NCBI GenBank assembly: GCA_045611635.1
Contig: JAZKXL010000113.1
Coordinates: forward strand, 1 to 13,274
DNA length: 13,274 nt
Direction: 5' to 3'
Origin: Fimenecus sp045611635
GTDB lineage: Bacteria > Bacillota > Clostridia > Oscillospirales > Acutalibacteraceae
This document shows, piece after piece, positions 6,439 through 13,274 of the stretch (position 1 is the first letter of the stretch; each line of letters begins with the position of its first letter). Position numbers and translations under genes: made by a program. The notes below the pieces were generated by a model that saw nothing but the letters and a program-made list of their open reading frames with translations, was not told the DNA's origin and did not search any database.

Positions 6439-7354
6439 ACTTAATCTCATTAACATCATAAGGTGTTCTTTGATACACAAAGTAGTTAAGCCAGTTTTGG
6501 AATAACAAGCTACCAGGTCCACGCCAAGTAAGTGGTGGAGTAAGTCTTGTATCATCATTAGGGAAATAATTGTATGGAATTTTAATATCTAATCCCTTAT
6601 GTAAATCCCTAAAATATTCACGAGCAAGAGTGTCACTGTCATATTCACTGTGACCTGTGCAATAAAAGTTTCTACATTCCATATCAGCTACAAGGTGAAC
6701 ACCTGAAATCTCTGAATAAGAAAGAATTTGTAATTCTTTAACTAATGCAATATCTTCTTTCTTTGTTTCAGTGTGTCTTGAATGTGGCACATAGAAAAGG
6801 TCGCTAAAACCACGAAGAAGTGGGTGATACATATCAAGTGGTTTGTGTGGGAAAATGCCAAACATCTTTTCAGGTAGTTTGTATTTTGGAATACCGTAAT
6901 GGTAGTAAAGTGCAGCTTGAGCACCCCAACAAATGTGGAATGATGAATAAACATGGCTCTTTGCCCAATCAAAAATTTTGCAAAGTTCTTCCCAATAATC
7001 AACCTCTTCAAAAGGCATCATTTCAACAGGAGCACCTGTAACAATCATACCGTCAAATTTTTGGTCTTTAATGTCATCAAATGTCTTATAGAATTTGAGC
7101 ATATGCTCTTTGCTTGTGTTTTTGCTTTCGTGAGTTGCAACCTGCAAAAGTTCAACTTCAACCTGCAAAGGTGAGTTACTGAGTAAACGCAAAATTTGAG
7201 TTTCAGTCTCAATTTTTGTTGGCATTAAGTTAAGAAGAATAATTTTAAGCGGACGAATGTCCTGAAGACTTGCTCTTTGCTCAGTCATAACGAAAATATT
7301 CTCCAACTCAAGATTATGTCTTGCTGGTAATTGGTCATCAATTTTAATAGGCAT
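6437..7354 (-). CDS. metA: Homoserine O-acetyltransferase, MetA family
   Basis: The enzyme acylates L-homoserine, the first committed step of methionine synthesis, in the cytoplasm. Its 305 residues fit the family (about 300-310). The catalytic cysteine is C142 in HICWGAQAALY, with H235 and E237 in CTGHSEYDSD; K163 and FYVPHSRHT are also conserved. Residue 111 is glutamate (GAPVE). In characterised MetA proteins E111 selects acetyl-CoA and glycine selects succinyl-CoA, so acetyltransfer is predicted despite the common 'succinyltransferase' label. The start at 7354 gives the standard MPIKIDDQLPAR and has AGGAG a few bases upstream. An in-frame ATG ten codons earlier adds a non-conserved extension over that site. 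It has its own promoter and a terminator at its end. The short leader shows no S-box or T-box. Confidence 0.96.
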   Translation of the reverse strand: MPIKIDDQLPARHNLELENIFVMTEQRASLQDIRPLKIILLNLMPTKIETETQILRLLSNSPLQVEVELLQVATHESKNTSKEHMLKFYKTFDDIKDQKFDGMIVTGAPVEMMPFEEVDYWEELCKIFDWAKSHVYSSFHICWGAQAALYYHYGIPKYKLPEKMFGIFPHKPLDMYHPLLRGFSDLFYVPHSRHTETKKEDIALVKELQILSYSEISGVHLVADMECRNFYCTGHSEYDSDTLAREYFRDLHKGLDIKIPYNYFPNDDTRLTPPLTWRGPGSLLFQNWLNYFVYQRTPYDVNEIK

Positions 7355-7390
7355 TCGTACCACTCCTTTCTTTGATTTGCACAATTCAGT

Positions 7391-7419
7391 ATTCTATCAC
7401 AATAACTTTATATTGTCAA
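7391..7419 (-). promoter_or_regulatory. Sigma-A-type promoter for metA with operator-like palindrome
   Basis: On the minus strand, TTGACA (7419-7414) and TAGAAT (7396-7391) are separated by exactly 17 bases, a near-consensus vegetative promoter placing the start near 7384, about 30 bases before the metA ATG. The -35 box overlaps the stop codon of the upstream phosphoesterase. The spacer carries ACAATA-N6-TATTGT (7399-7416), a perfect 6-bp inverted repeat that also overlaps the -35 box and could be a repressor site. The promoter match is strong; the operator is a guess. Confidence 0.75.
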
Positions 7420-8354
7420 AGGGAAATAGTATGCTCAATATTCATCCATTTATGTTCAGCAAAGTTTCTTATACGAACAACAACTTTATCGTCATATACT
7501 TCAACATACATTCCCATGCCTTTATCTTGAATAGGGGCATCACCAATATTATTGTCAGAACCAAACGAAGGCAAACTAATGTATGTAATATGGTCCTCAC
7601 TTACATAAGAAACCTGATTATCATAAAGTCCCATATGTAAATGACCTGAAAAATATACAATTTGATTTTTGCTGTTTTTCAAAATAGTATGAAGTCTTTC
7701 ACTATCTTTACCCATATGACCTTTAGTCCATACATCTTCCCAAGTGTGATTAAGTGGGAAATGGTTAAAAATAAATACAGGTTTTTCACTTTTTTCCGCT
7801 GCTTTCAACTCTTTTTCAAGCCACTTAAACTGTGTATCTGAAATTTTTTCGTTTACACCTACAGCAGCTTCAGAGCCCAATACAATGAATTTGTAACCTT
7901 TAATTTCATAACTGTAATAAACTTTATCATCATATTGTGCCTTAACATATTCGTTTTTAAATTCAAAAAATCTATCGCGCAAATCCTCATAATCACCACT
8001 GTTGTGGTCACTTGGACAAAGGTCGTGATTACCTGCAACCATAAGGATGTTACCAATAGTATTATGTTTTTCGATTAACTCAAAAAATGCGCTAAGCTCA
8101 ACAACTTGACCATTCATTGTGTTGTCACCAAGAAAGATAAGTGCATCATTTCTTTTTGCTGCGTTAACATCAGCAAGACCTTCGCCAAAGCGAGCAAAAC
8201 GGTCGTCATTGTTGCCTTCAATATGTACGTCGGAAAGTACAGTAAACACAAGGGCTGCATCATTTTCTGATGTAGAGTAAGATGCAATTTCACCCACAGG
8301 AAAATGAATAAAAAGTGTCATGATTAAAGCAACTATTTTGTAAAACAAATTCAT
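7416..8354 (-). CDS. Secreted calcineurin-like metallophosphoesterase
   Basis: A 312-residue protein with the full dinuclear-metal phosphoesterase motif set in order: SDVH (D42, H44), GDN (76-78), GNHD (108-111), NH (197-198) and GHLH (237-240). Residues 1-25 form a signal peptide (basic-polar start, hydrophobic core IVALIMTLFIHF, likely cleavage near EIAS). There is no lipobox cysteine, so it is probably exported or membrane-tethered rather than a lipoprotein. The substrate cannot be told from sequence; cyclic nucleotides, phosphodiesters or phosphoproteins are all possible in this superfamily. The ATG lies 15 bp after hemW and has only a weak AGGG about 12 bases upstream. It ends the long minus-strand operon, with the metA promoter overlapping its stop. 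I do not recognise a named subfamily. Confidence 0.87.
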   Translation of the reverse strand: MNLFYKIVALIMTLFIHFPVGEIASYSTSENDAALVFTVLSDVHIEGNNDDRFARFGEGLADVNAAKRNDALIFLGDNTMNGQVVELSAFFELIEKHNTIGNILMVAGNHDLCPSDHNSGDYEDLRDRFFEFKNEYVKAQYDDKVYYSYEIKGYKFIVLGSEAAVGVNEKISDTQFKWLEKELKAAEKSEKPVFIFNHFPLNHTWEDVWTKGHMGKDSERLHTILKNSKNQIVYFSGHLHMGLYDNQVSYVSEDHITYISLPSFGSDNNIGDAPIQDKGMGMYVEVYDDKVVVRIRNFAEHKWMNIEHTISL

Positions 8355-8369
8355 AAATTCACACCCTAA

Positions 8370-9467
8370 TTATAATATTTTAGCCAAAATACTATTTGAC
8401 ATTAAAAAACCTTTTCGTGTAAAAGCTAAATCACTTTTGTTTAAGGTCATATAACCATTATCAATGAAAATTTTTGAATTATCATAAATTTCTTTTGGAA
8501 TTGAATGTTCAAATCGTTCAAAAACTTTTTCTTCATTTAAACCCTCAACTAAACGAAGATTAAGCATAGCATATTCAGTAAAATCTCCACCAACACCATC
8601 TTGAATAAGGGAGTTATCATTCATAAATGCATCAAAATCACGGCTGTAATAAAATCTTTTGCCGTTTAAAAACGAATGTGCCGATGGTCCAAGCCCTAAA
8701 TACTCTTCACAATGCCAGTATTTAAGATTGTGTTTACTTTCAAACCCTTTTTTTGCAAAGTTTGAAATTTCATATTGCATAATGCCCTGATTTTCAAGTG
8801 TTTCGCACATTTGCAAGTATAAGTCAGCAGTAATGTCATCATCAGGAAAATCATATTTACTTTGATTTTTATAGAAATGAGTATTCTCTTCAAGCTTCAA
8901 CATATATGCGCTGATATGTGGAATACCAAGAGAATTGCAAAAATCTAAAGTTTCATTCAAACTCTTTTCAGTTTGCTGTGGAATACCAAGCATAACATCA
9001 AGCGTGATATTCTCAAAACCAACTTTTTGAGCGGTTTTAACTGCAATTTCAACCTGATTTCTATCACTTAAACGTCCTAGAATTCGCCTTTCACTGTCAA
9101 TGGCGGATTGAAGTCCCATTGAAATTCTATTAACGCCACAGTCATATAAAACTTTAAAGAAATCCTCATTAAGTCCGTGTGGATTACACTCAACAGTAAT
9201 TTCAACATTATCCGTTAAAAAGTCAGATTTGCAAGTTTCAACAAGAGTTTTAAGATTTTTTGCCCCTAAAACTGATGGGGTACCACCACCGATGTAAAGC
9301 GTATCACCTTTACATTGTAAAGGTGTTGTACTTGACAAAATCTTTTCTTTTAAAACCCTTGTGTACTCATCTTTTTGTGAGTCTTTGCCCGCAAATGAGT
9401 AAAAATCACAGTATGGACATTTTGACTTGCAAAATGGAATATGTAAATAAAGTCCTATGTTTTTCAT
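8370..9467 (-). CDS. hemW: Radical SAM family heme chaperone HemW
   Basis: HemW binds heme and a 4Fe-4S cluster and is proposed to deliver heme to membrane cytochromes; it was formerly mis-annotated as an oxygen-independent coproporphyrinogen oxidase. The protein has 365 residues. The N-terminus MKNIGLYLHIPFCKSKCPYCDF gives CxxxCxxC at C13, C17 and C20, followed by DF as in HemW. TLYIGGGTPSVL, the TVECNPHGL region, RISMGLQS and LDVMLGIPQQT are the usual barrel motifs. The C-terminal HemN-type domain (YEISNFA, LGLGPSAHSF) is complete. I use ATG 9467: it aligns with known HemW starts and overlaps the preceding stop as ATGA. An ATG ten codons upstream lies within the previous gene. The Shine-Dalgarno is weak, consistent with translational coupling. 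Confidence 0.94.
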   Translation of the reverse strand: MKNIGLYLHIPFCKSKCPYCDFYSFAGKDSQKDEYTRVLKEKILSSTTPLQCKGDTLYIGGGTPSVLGAKNLKTLVETCKSDFLTDNVEITVECNPHGLNEDFFKVLYDCGVNRISMGLQSAIDSERRILGRLSDRNQVEIAVKTAQKVGFENITLDVMLGIPQQTEKSLNETLDFCNSLGIPHISAYMLKLEENTHFYKNQSKYDFPDDDITADLYLQMCETLENQGIMQYEISNFAKKGFESKHNLKYWHCEEYLGLGPSAHSFLNGKRFYYSRDFDAFMNDNSLIQDGVGGDFTEYAMLNLRLVEGLNEEKVFERFEHSIPKEIYDNSKIFIDNGYMTLNKSDLAFTRKGFLMSNSILAKIL

Positions 9468-9946
9468 ACTTTTATGTAAGAAATTGTGTGACCACAAGAT
9501 TTAACATACTTTACAAGGTCATTAAATTTCAAGAAAACAGTTGCGGTGTTGTCGTTAGGGTGACAACCAACAATTTCTTCTTTCTTTAAATCCGCATCAA
9601 AATAGATTTCAAGTTCTTTTTCAGTATCATAAATAACACCAAAAGGAGAAACGGAACCCTTCTCAACCTTTAAGTATTTTTGAAGTCTTTCGTCAGAGGC
9701 AAAACTTAATTTAGTTGAGTCAATTTCAGCACGGATTAACTGTAAGTTTGCTCGTTTGTCACCATGAAGTACAACAAGCATATTACGAGTACCTTTAACA
9801 TCACGAAGCACAAGATTTTTTGGTATATGACCATATTCTTCAAGGTGATGCTCCGCTAAATCTTCCATTGTGAATGCAGCAGGATGCTCAACTTTTTTGT
9901 ATTCAATTTCTAATTCAGTTAATCTTTCAAAAATTTCTTTATTCAT
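9464..9946 (-). CDS. Prolyl-tRNA synthetase-associated editing domain protein (ProXp-ala/PrdX-like)
   Basis: A stand-alone 160-residue member of the YbaK/INS superfamily. Characterised ProXp-ala proteins hydrolyse Ala-tRNA(Pro), correcting errors of prolyl-tRNA synthetase. Visible family blocks are a lysine in KNLVLRD (K43, near the catalytic K45 of ProXp-ala), LVVLHGDKRANL, LSFASDERL, KGSVSPFG and the GCHPND motif (H129). I chose ATG 9946 (MNKEIFERL), which resembles family starts; an adjacent ATG at 9949 would add one Met. A much longer open frame upstream is only read-through over lepA. The start overlaps the lepA stop (ATGAATAA) and its own TGA overlaps the hemW ATG. No strong Shine-Dalgarno is present, so translation probably depends on coupling. 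The closest alternative is a Cys-tRNA(Pro) deacylase of the YbaK type, but the sequence blocks fit the PrdX/ProXp-ala group better. Confidence 0.88.
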   Translation of the reverse strand: MNKEIFERLTELEIEYKKVEHPAAFTMEDLAEHHLEEYGHIPKNLVLRDVKGTRNMLVVLHGDKRANLQLIRAEIDSTKLSFASDERLQKYLKVEKGSVSPFGVIYDTEKELEIYFDADLKKEEIVGCHPNDNTATVFLKFNDLVKYVKSCGHTISYIKV

Positions 9947-11747
9947 CATCAAGTTTAAGCACAGCCATAAATGCCTCTTGTGGTACTTCAACTGTACCGA
10001 AGTGGCGCATGCGCTTTTTACCTTCCTTCTGCTTTTCAAGCAATTTCTTTTTACGAGTAATGTCACCGCCATAGCATTTTGCAAGAACGTCTTTTCGCAT
10101 TGCCTTAACGGTTTCACGGGCAATAACCTTGCCACCAATAGCCATTTGAATTGGAATTTCAAACATTTGGCGTGGAATATTATCTTTAAGCTTTTCAGCA
10201 ATTCTACGAGCTTTTGCGTATGCCTTTTCATTGTGAATCATAAATGAAAGAGCATCAATAATATCACCATTTAAAAGCACATCAAGTTTAATGATGCTTG
10301 AGCGTTGATAATCACTCATTTCATAGTCGAAAGATGCGTAACCACGAGTGCGTGATTTAAGTACATCAAAGAAGTCGTAAATGATTTCATTAAGTGGCAA
10401 TATATAGTGCAAATCAACACGGTCACTTGCTAAGTGAGTAGTGTTCATATAAACGCCACGCCTATCTTGACAAAGATTCATAATAGCACCAATGTATTCA
10501 GGTGGAGCATAAATATGTGCCTCAACTGTTGGCTCTTCGCAATAGTCAATGTTTGCAGGGTCAGGGTAGTTGCTTGGGTTATCAATTTCAATAACATTTC
10601 CGTTTGTAAGGTGAACCTTATAAATAACACTTGGAATTGTAGTAACTAAGTCAAGGTTATATTCTCTTTCAAGACGTTCTTGAATAATTTCAAGATGTAA
10701 AAGACCTAAGAAACCGCAACGGAAACCAAAACCAAGAGCACCTGATGTTTCCGGCTCAAACGATAATGCAGCATCATTTAATTGCAATTTTTCTAATGCT
10801 TCACGAAGATTTTCATAGTCAGCACCATCAGCAGGGTAAACACCGCAAAATACCATAGGATTAACTTTTCTATAACCTGCCAATGCCTCACTTGCAGGAT
10901 TTTCAGCAGTAGTAACTGTATCACCAACACGAGCATCACTAACCGTTTTAATTGATGCGGTAATGTAGCCAACCTCACCTGATGTGAGTTCTTTTTGTGG
11001 CTCCATAGCGTTAGGTCGCATATAACCAACCTCAACAACATTAAATTCAGCACCTGTTGCCATCATTCGCATTGTGTCACCTGGCTTGATTTTACCATCC
11101 ATAACACGCACATAAACAATAACACCTTTGTAACTGTCATAAACTGAGTCAAACACAAGTGCACGAAGTGGCTTGTCATCATTATTTTCAGGTGGTGGCA
11201 CAAGAGATACAATGCTTTCAAGAACTTGGTCAATATTTTGACCTGTCTTTGCTGAAACACGAGGTGCCTCATCACAAGGAAGACCAATAACCTCTTCAAC
11301 CTCGTTTGCAACACGGTCAGGGTCGGCAGCAGGCAAGTCAATTTTATTAATAACAGGCACCAACTCTAAATCGTGGTCAAGTGCTAAATATGTATTTGCA
11401 AGAGTTTGTGCTTCAACACCTTGAGAAGCATCAATAATAAGCACTGCACCCTCACAAGCAGCAAGAGAACGAGAAACCTCATAGTTAAAGTCAACGTGAC
11501 CAGGAGTGTCAATAAGGTTTAACTCGTAAGTTTCGCCATCTTGTGCCTTATAGTCAAGCTTAACTGCATGGGCTTTAATGGTAATACCACGCTCACGCTC
11601 TAAGTCCATATTATCAAGTAATTGTTCGGTCATATCACGCTTTGCAACCGTTTCAGTTAACTCTAAAAGTCGGTCAGCAAGTGTAGATTTACCGTGGTCA
11701 ATATGAGCAATAATTGAAAAGTTTCGTATGTTTTGTTTCTTAGCCAT
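9939..11747 (-). CDS. lepA: Elongation factor 4 (LepA)
   Basis: A ribosome-associated translational GTPase implicated in back-translocation, 30S biogenesis and efficient initiation. The 602 residues match the E. coli protein (599). The G1 P-loop AHIDHGKST is at 14-22, followed by G2 RGITIKAHAV, G3 DTPGH and G4 NKIDL. Domain II, the EF-G-like domain, FGFRCGFLGLLHLEI and the EF4-specific C-terminal domain (ARRIAEKLKDNIPRQMFEIPIQMAIGGKVIARE is the characteristic region, residues about 525-560) are intact. The C-terminus holds GGDITRKKKLLEKQK. The ATG at 11747 follows AGAGGT, which overlaps the TAG stop of the upstream yitT-like gene (8-bp gap). The last bases overlap the tRNA editing gene. Nothing unusual is seen in its motifs. 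Confidence 0.98.
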   Translation of the reverse strand: MAKKQNIRNFSIIAHIDHGKSTLADRLLELTETVAKRDMTEQLLDNMDLERERGITIKAHAVKLDYKAQDGETYELNLIDTPGHVDFNYEVSRSLAACEGAVLIIDASQGVEAQTLANTYLALDHDLELVPVINKIDLPAADPDRVANEVEEVIGLPCDEAPRVSAKTGQNIDQVLESIVSLVPPPENNDDKPLRALVFDSVYDSYKGVIVYVRVMDGKIKPGDTMRMMATGAEFNVVEVGYMRPNAMEPQKELTSGEVGYITASIKTVSDARVGDTVTTAENPASEALAGYRKVNPMVFCGVYPADGADYENLREALEKLQLNDAALSFEPETSGALGFGFRCGFLGLLHLEIIQERLEREYNLDLVTTIPSVIYKVHLTNGNVIEIDNPSNYPDPANIDYCEEPTVEAHIYAPPEYIGAIMNLCQDRRGVYMNTTHLASDRVDLHYILPLNEIIYDFFDVLKSRTRGYASFDYEMSDYQRSSIIKLDVLLNGDIIDALSFMIHNEKAYAKARRIAEKLKDNIPRQMFEIPIQMAIGGKVIARETVKAMRKDVLAKCYGGDITRKKKLLEKQKEGKKRMRHFGTVEVPQEAFMAVLKLDDE

Positions 11748-11755
11748 AATTACCT

Positions 11756-12622
11756 CTAAATATTATTTCTAAATCCTTTACCTAGAATTTGCTTTGACTG
11801 TGTAACAATGAAAAAAGCATTTTCATCAGCGGATTTTATTTTCTTAATCAATTTGTGTGTTTGATTATCATAACAAGCACACAATAAAACATTTTTTTCT
11901 TGTCTTGAGTAACCGCCTTGTGCCTTTAAAACAGTTACTCCACGATGAATATCGTTAATAATCATATTACGAATTTTATCGCTTTCTTCACTGATAATTA
12001 AAATCATAGACCCACGACTAATTCCGTAAATAATATAGTCAAGCACTTGCACGCTTACAAAAATTCCAACTGCCGCATAAAGCATAGACTCAATATTTTT
12101 GTAAACGATTCCACCAAGAGCAATTACAAAAGCATCAAGCAAAAAGATTGATTTACCTATTGTAATATGTGGATGTTTAAGTTTAATAAGTTTAGCAATA
12201 ATGTCAACTCCGCCAGTTGTAGCGTTGCGAAGAAAAATTATTCCAAGAGAAAGCCCTGAAAGTACACCACCAAAAATTGATGAAAGCAATAAGTCGTTTT
12301 TATAAATTGGAAGAAAAACACCAAGGTCAATAAAAACTGATGAAATTGCAATTACCAAAAATGTGCGAAAAACAAACTTCACCCCAAGTTTTTTAAAAGA
12401 TATTAAAAGAAGGGGAACATTCATTATAAAAATTGTAGTGCCTATAGGTATTTCAAAAATATAGTTAAGAATTGTAGCAATTCCTGTAAAGCCACCGTTT
12501 AAGATGTTGTTTCTTGCAAGAAAACAGTTTAAAGCAACTGAATATATTGCACTTGCAAAAATGAAAATAAGTGTATCAATTAAGAATCCTTTTACAGTAC
12601 TCTTAAGATTTGTCACCCTCAT
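11756..12622 (-). CDS. YitT family integral membrane protein with C-terminal DUF2179 domain
   Basis: A 288-residue protein. The N-terminal two thirds (about 12-200) is a five- to six-helix YitT membrane domain with the family blocks LNGGFTGIATIL, FLRNATTGGVDIIAKLI and YGISRGSMILIIS. Residues about 205-285 form a soluble cytoplasmic DUF2179 domain (RGVTVLKAQGGYS, LLCACYDNQTHKLIKKIK, ending GKGFRN). The substrate or function is unknown for the family, though a transport role is often assumed. The ATG at 12622 overlaps the 3' end of mrnC by 20 bp. Its Shine-Dalgarno (CGGGA, about 5 bases upstream) is weak, so coupling to mrnC is likely. A later start would cut into the first membrane segment and was not used. 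Confidence 0.91.
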   Translation of the reverse strand: MRVTNLKSTVKGFLIDTLIFIFASAIYSVALNCFLARNNILNGGFTGIATILNYIFEIPIGTTIFIMNVPLLLISFKKLGVKFVFRTFLVIAISSVFIDLGVFLPIYKNDLLLSSIFGGVLSGLSLGIIFLRNATTGGVDIIAKLIKLKHPHITIGKSIFLLDAFVIALGGIVYKNIESMLYAAVGIFVSVQVLDYIIYGISRGSMILIISEESDKIRNMIINDIHRGVTVLKAQGGYSRQEKNVLLCACYDNQTHKLIKKIKSADENAFFIVTQSKQILGKGFRNNI

Positions 12623-13019
12623 CAGTCCCGATTATCGTGATGACTTCATTAAGCAAAAACTTTAAACGGTCAGTTTCGTTTTTAAGATGTAAATAACCAA
12701 CAAGTGCCTCAAAGCCCGTAGCATAATGATAGTCACATCCGCTTTGGTTTTTAGGTGTGTGTGAGGTGTGAGCATTTCTACCACGTTTAAAAACTTCAGT
12801 TTCTTTTTCAGTAAGTAGTGGGAGTATTGCTCTCATTCCCTTGCTTTGTGCCTCTGCTTTAACCCATTTAACTGAAAGCGTATGTAACTTACCAACGGGG
12901 CGATTAGCATCGACTACGAGCATTTCACGAATATAAAGTGAAAATACTGCGTCACCAACAAAGGCAAGTGTTAAAGGACTAGTTGTATCTGGATTTATGT
13001 CTTTACCGTATAATCTCAT
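12603..13019 (-). CDS. mrnC: Mini-ribonuclease 3
   Basis: A dimeric RNase III-like enzyme lacking the double-strand-binding domain. In Bacillus it trims 23S rRNA precursor ends after the first cuts. Its 138 residues match the family. The RNase III signature region is LTLAFVGDAVFSLYIRE, with D23 as the catalytic aspartate. The helix SVKWVKAEAQSKGM, the FKRGRNAHTS block and YHYATGFEALVGYLHL (E104, the second acidic site) are all present. The ATG has AAGGA about ten bases upstream and lies 11 bp after the obg stop. The position between obg and downstream lepA fits a ribosome-maturation role. Mini-III genes are often beside cysS in other Firmicutes; here the neighbour is obg instead. Confidence 0.95.
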   Translation of the reverse strand: MRLYGKDINPDTTSPLTLAFVGDAVFSLYIREMLVVDANRPVGKLHTLSVKWVKAEAQSKGMRAILPLLTEKETEVFKRGRNAHTSHTPKNQSGCDYHYATGFEALVGYLHLKNETDRLKFLLNEVITIIGTDEGDKS

Positions 13020-13030
13020 ATAAAAAATCC

Positions 13031-13274
13031 TTATGGTACATAATCAAATTCAAGGTCGTAGATGCTTACAGTGTCACCCTCGGTAATACCTTTATCAATA
13101 AGTGCCTGAATAACTCCACGCTCTTGAATAACTCTTTGGAAGTATTGAAGTGATTCATAGTCGTCAAGGTCTGTTTGGCAAAGGATTCTATAAATCCATT
13201 CAGCTTCAACAATGTAAACACCATCTTCAACAGTGATTGTAAATCCGTCGTTAGATTTGTTTGCGATAACTTCC
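13031..13274 (-). CDS. obg: GTPase Obg (CgtA), C-terminal OCT domain, 5' partial
   Basis: Reading the minus strand from the right edge gives 81 complete codons, including the TAA stop at 13033-13031; the remainder lies outside the window. The 80 visible residues contain GFTITVEDGVYIVEAEWIYR, the conserved tail YESLQYFQRVIQERGV, then IDKGITEGDTVSIYDLEFDYV. This is the pattern of the Obg C-terminal (OCT) domain, which typically ends GDTVRIGDxEFEYVD-like. The Obg fold and GTPase domain, which would confirm the assignment, are not in the window. Obg is an essential GTPase of late 50S assembly and stress signalling. Its stop lies 11 bp before mrnC, so the two are probably cotranscribed. Confidence 0.87.
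   Translation of the reverse strand, partial: EVIANKSNDGFTITVEDGVYIVEAEWIYRILCQTDLDDYESLQYFQRVIQERGVIQALIDKGITEGDTVSIYDLEFDYVP

Noticed and set aside
7355..7390. S-box (SAM riboswitch) or T-box leader for metA
   Set aside because: The predicted start leaves only about 30 bases of leader, far too short for either, and no matching motifs are visible.
9947..10231. N-terminal extension of the tRNA-editing protein into lepA
   Set aside because: The stretch is the lepA C-terminal coding region in another frame. The extra sequence is basic, has no family similarity, and the family start MNKEIF lies at 9946.

Overview
This window looks like a chromosomal segment of a low-GC (roughly 35-40% by eye) anaerobic Firmicute, probably a Clostridia member of the Ruminococcaceae/Oscillospiraceae type. 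The evidence is clean AGGAGG-like ribosome binding sites, short or overlapping intergenic gaps, an acetyl-CoA-type MetA, a YmfF/YmfH-type M16 peptidase pair, a CopA ending in its own copper-chaperone domain, and Mini-RNase III. No tRNA, rRNA, CRISPR array, phage gene or transposase is visible. Both ends of the window cut through genes.

Left block, plus strand (1-3740). A tight operon runs from the C-terminal part of a YmfF-like M16 protein (5' end missing), through the catalytic YmfH-like M16 partner and lgt (prolipoprotein diacylglyceryl transferase), to folD (one-carbon folate enzyme). Gaps are 20 bp or less and two junctions overlap, so one transcript is likely. Positions 3741-3867 hold no gene. 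They contain a composite palindromic repeat that resembles a dispersed intergenic repeat and ends in a T tract.

Middle (3868-6440). A Cu(I)-exporting P1B-type ATPase (copA) carries an N-terminal and a C-terminal heavy-metal-associated domain. The C-terminal domain has its own Shine-Dalgarno and in-frame ATG, so a separate CopZ-like chaperone could also be made. Two hairpins follow copA. The second serves both strands and separates copA from the convergent metA.

Right block, minus strand (13274 down to 6437). Transcription order is obg (C-terminal OCT domain only), mrnC (Mini-RNase III), a YitT-family membrane protein, lepA (EF4), a ProXp-ala/PrdX-type tRNA editing protein, hemW, a secreted calcineurin-like phosphoesterase, and metA. 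From mrnC to the phosphoesterase every junction overlaps or is 15 bp or less, which suggests one transcript devoted mainly to ribosome and translation maintenance. metA has its own near-consensus sigma-A promoter at the 3' end of the phosphoesterase gene.

Most of this is conserved housekeeping sequence. I do not see a convincing new defence, mobile or biosynthetic system. The observations most worth a second look are the possible dual CopA/CopZ output, the structured repeat that must lie in or around the copA leader, and the overlapping lepA/tRNA-editing/hemW chain.
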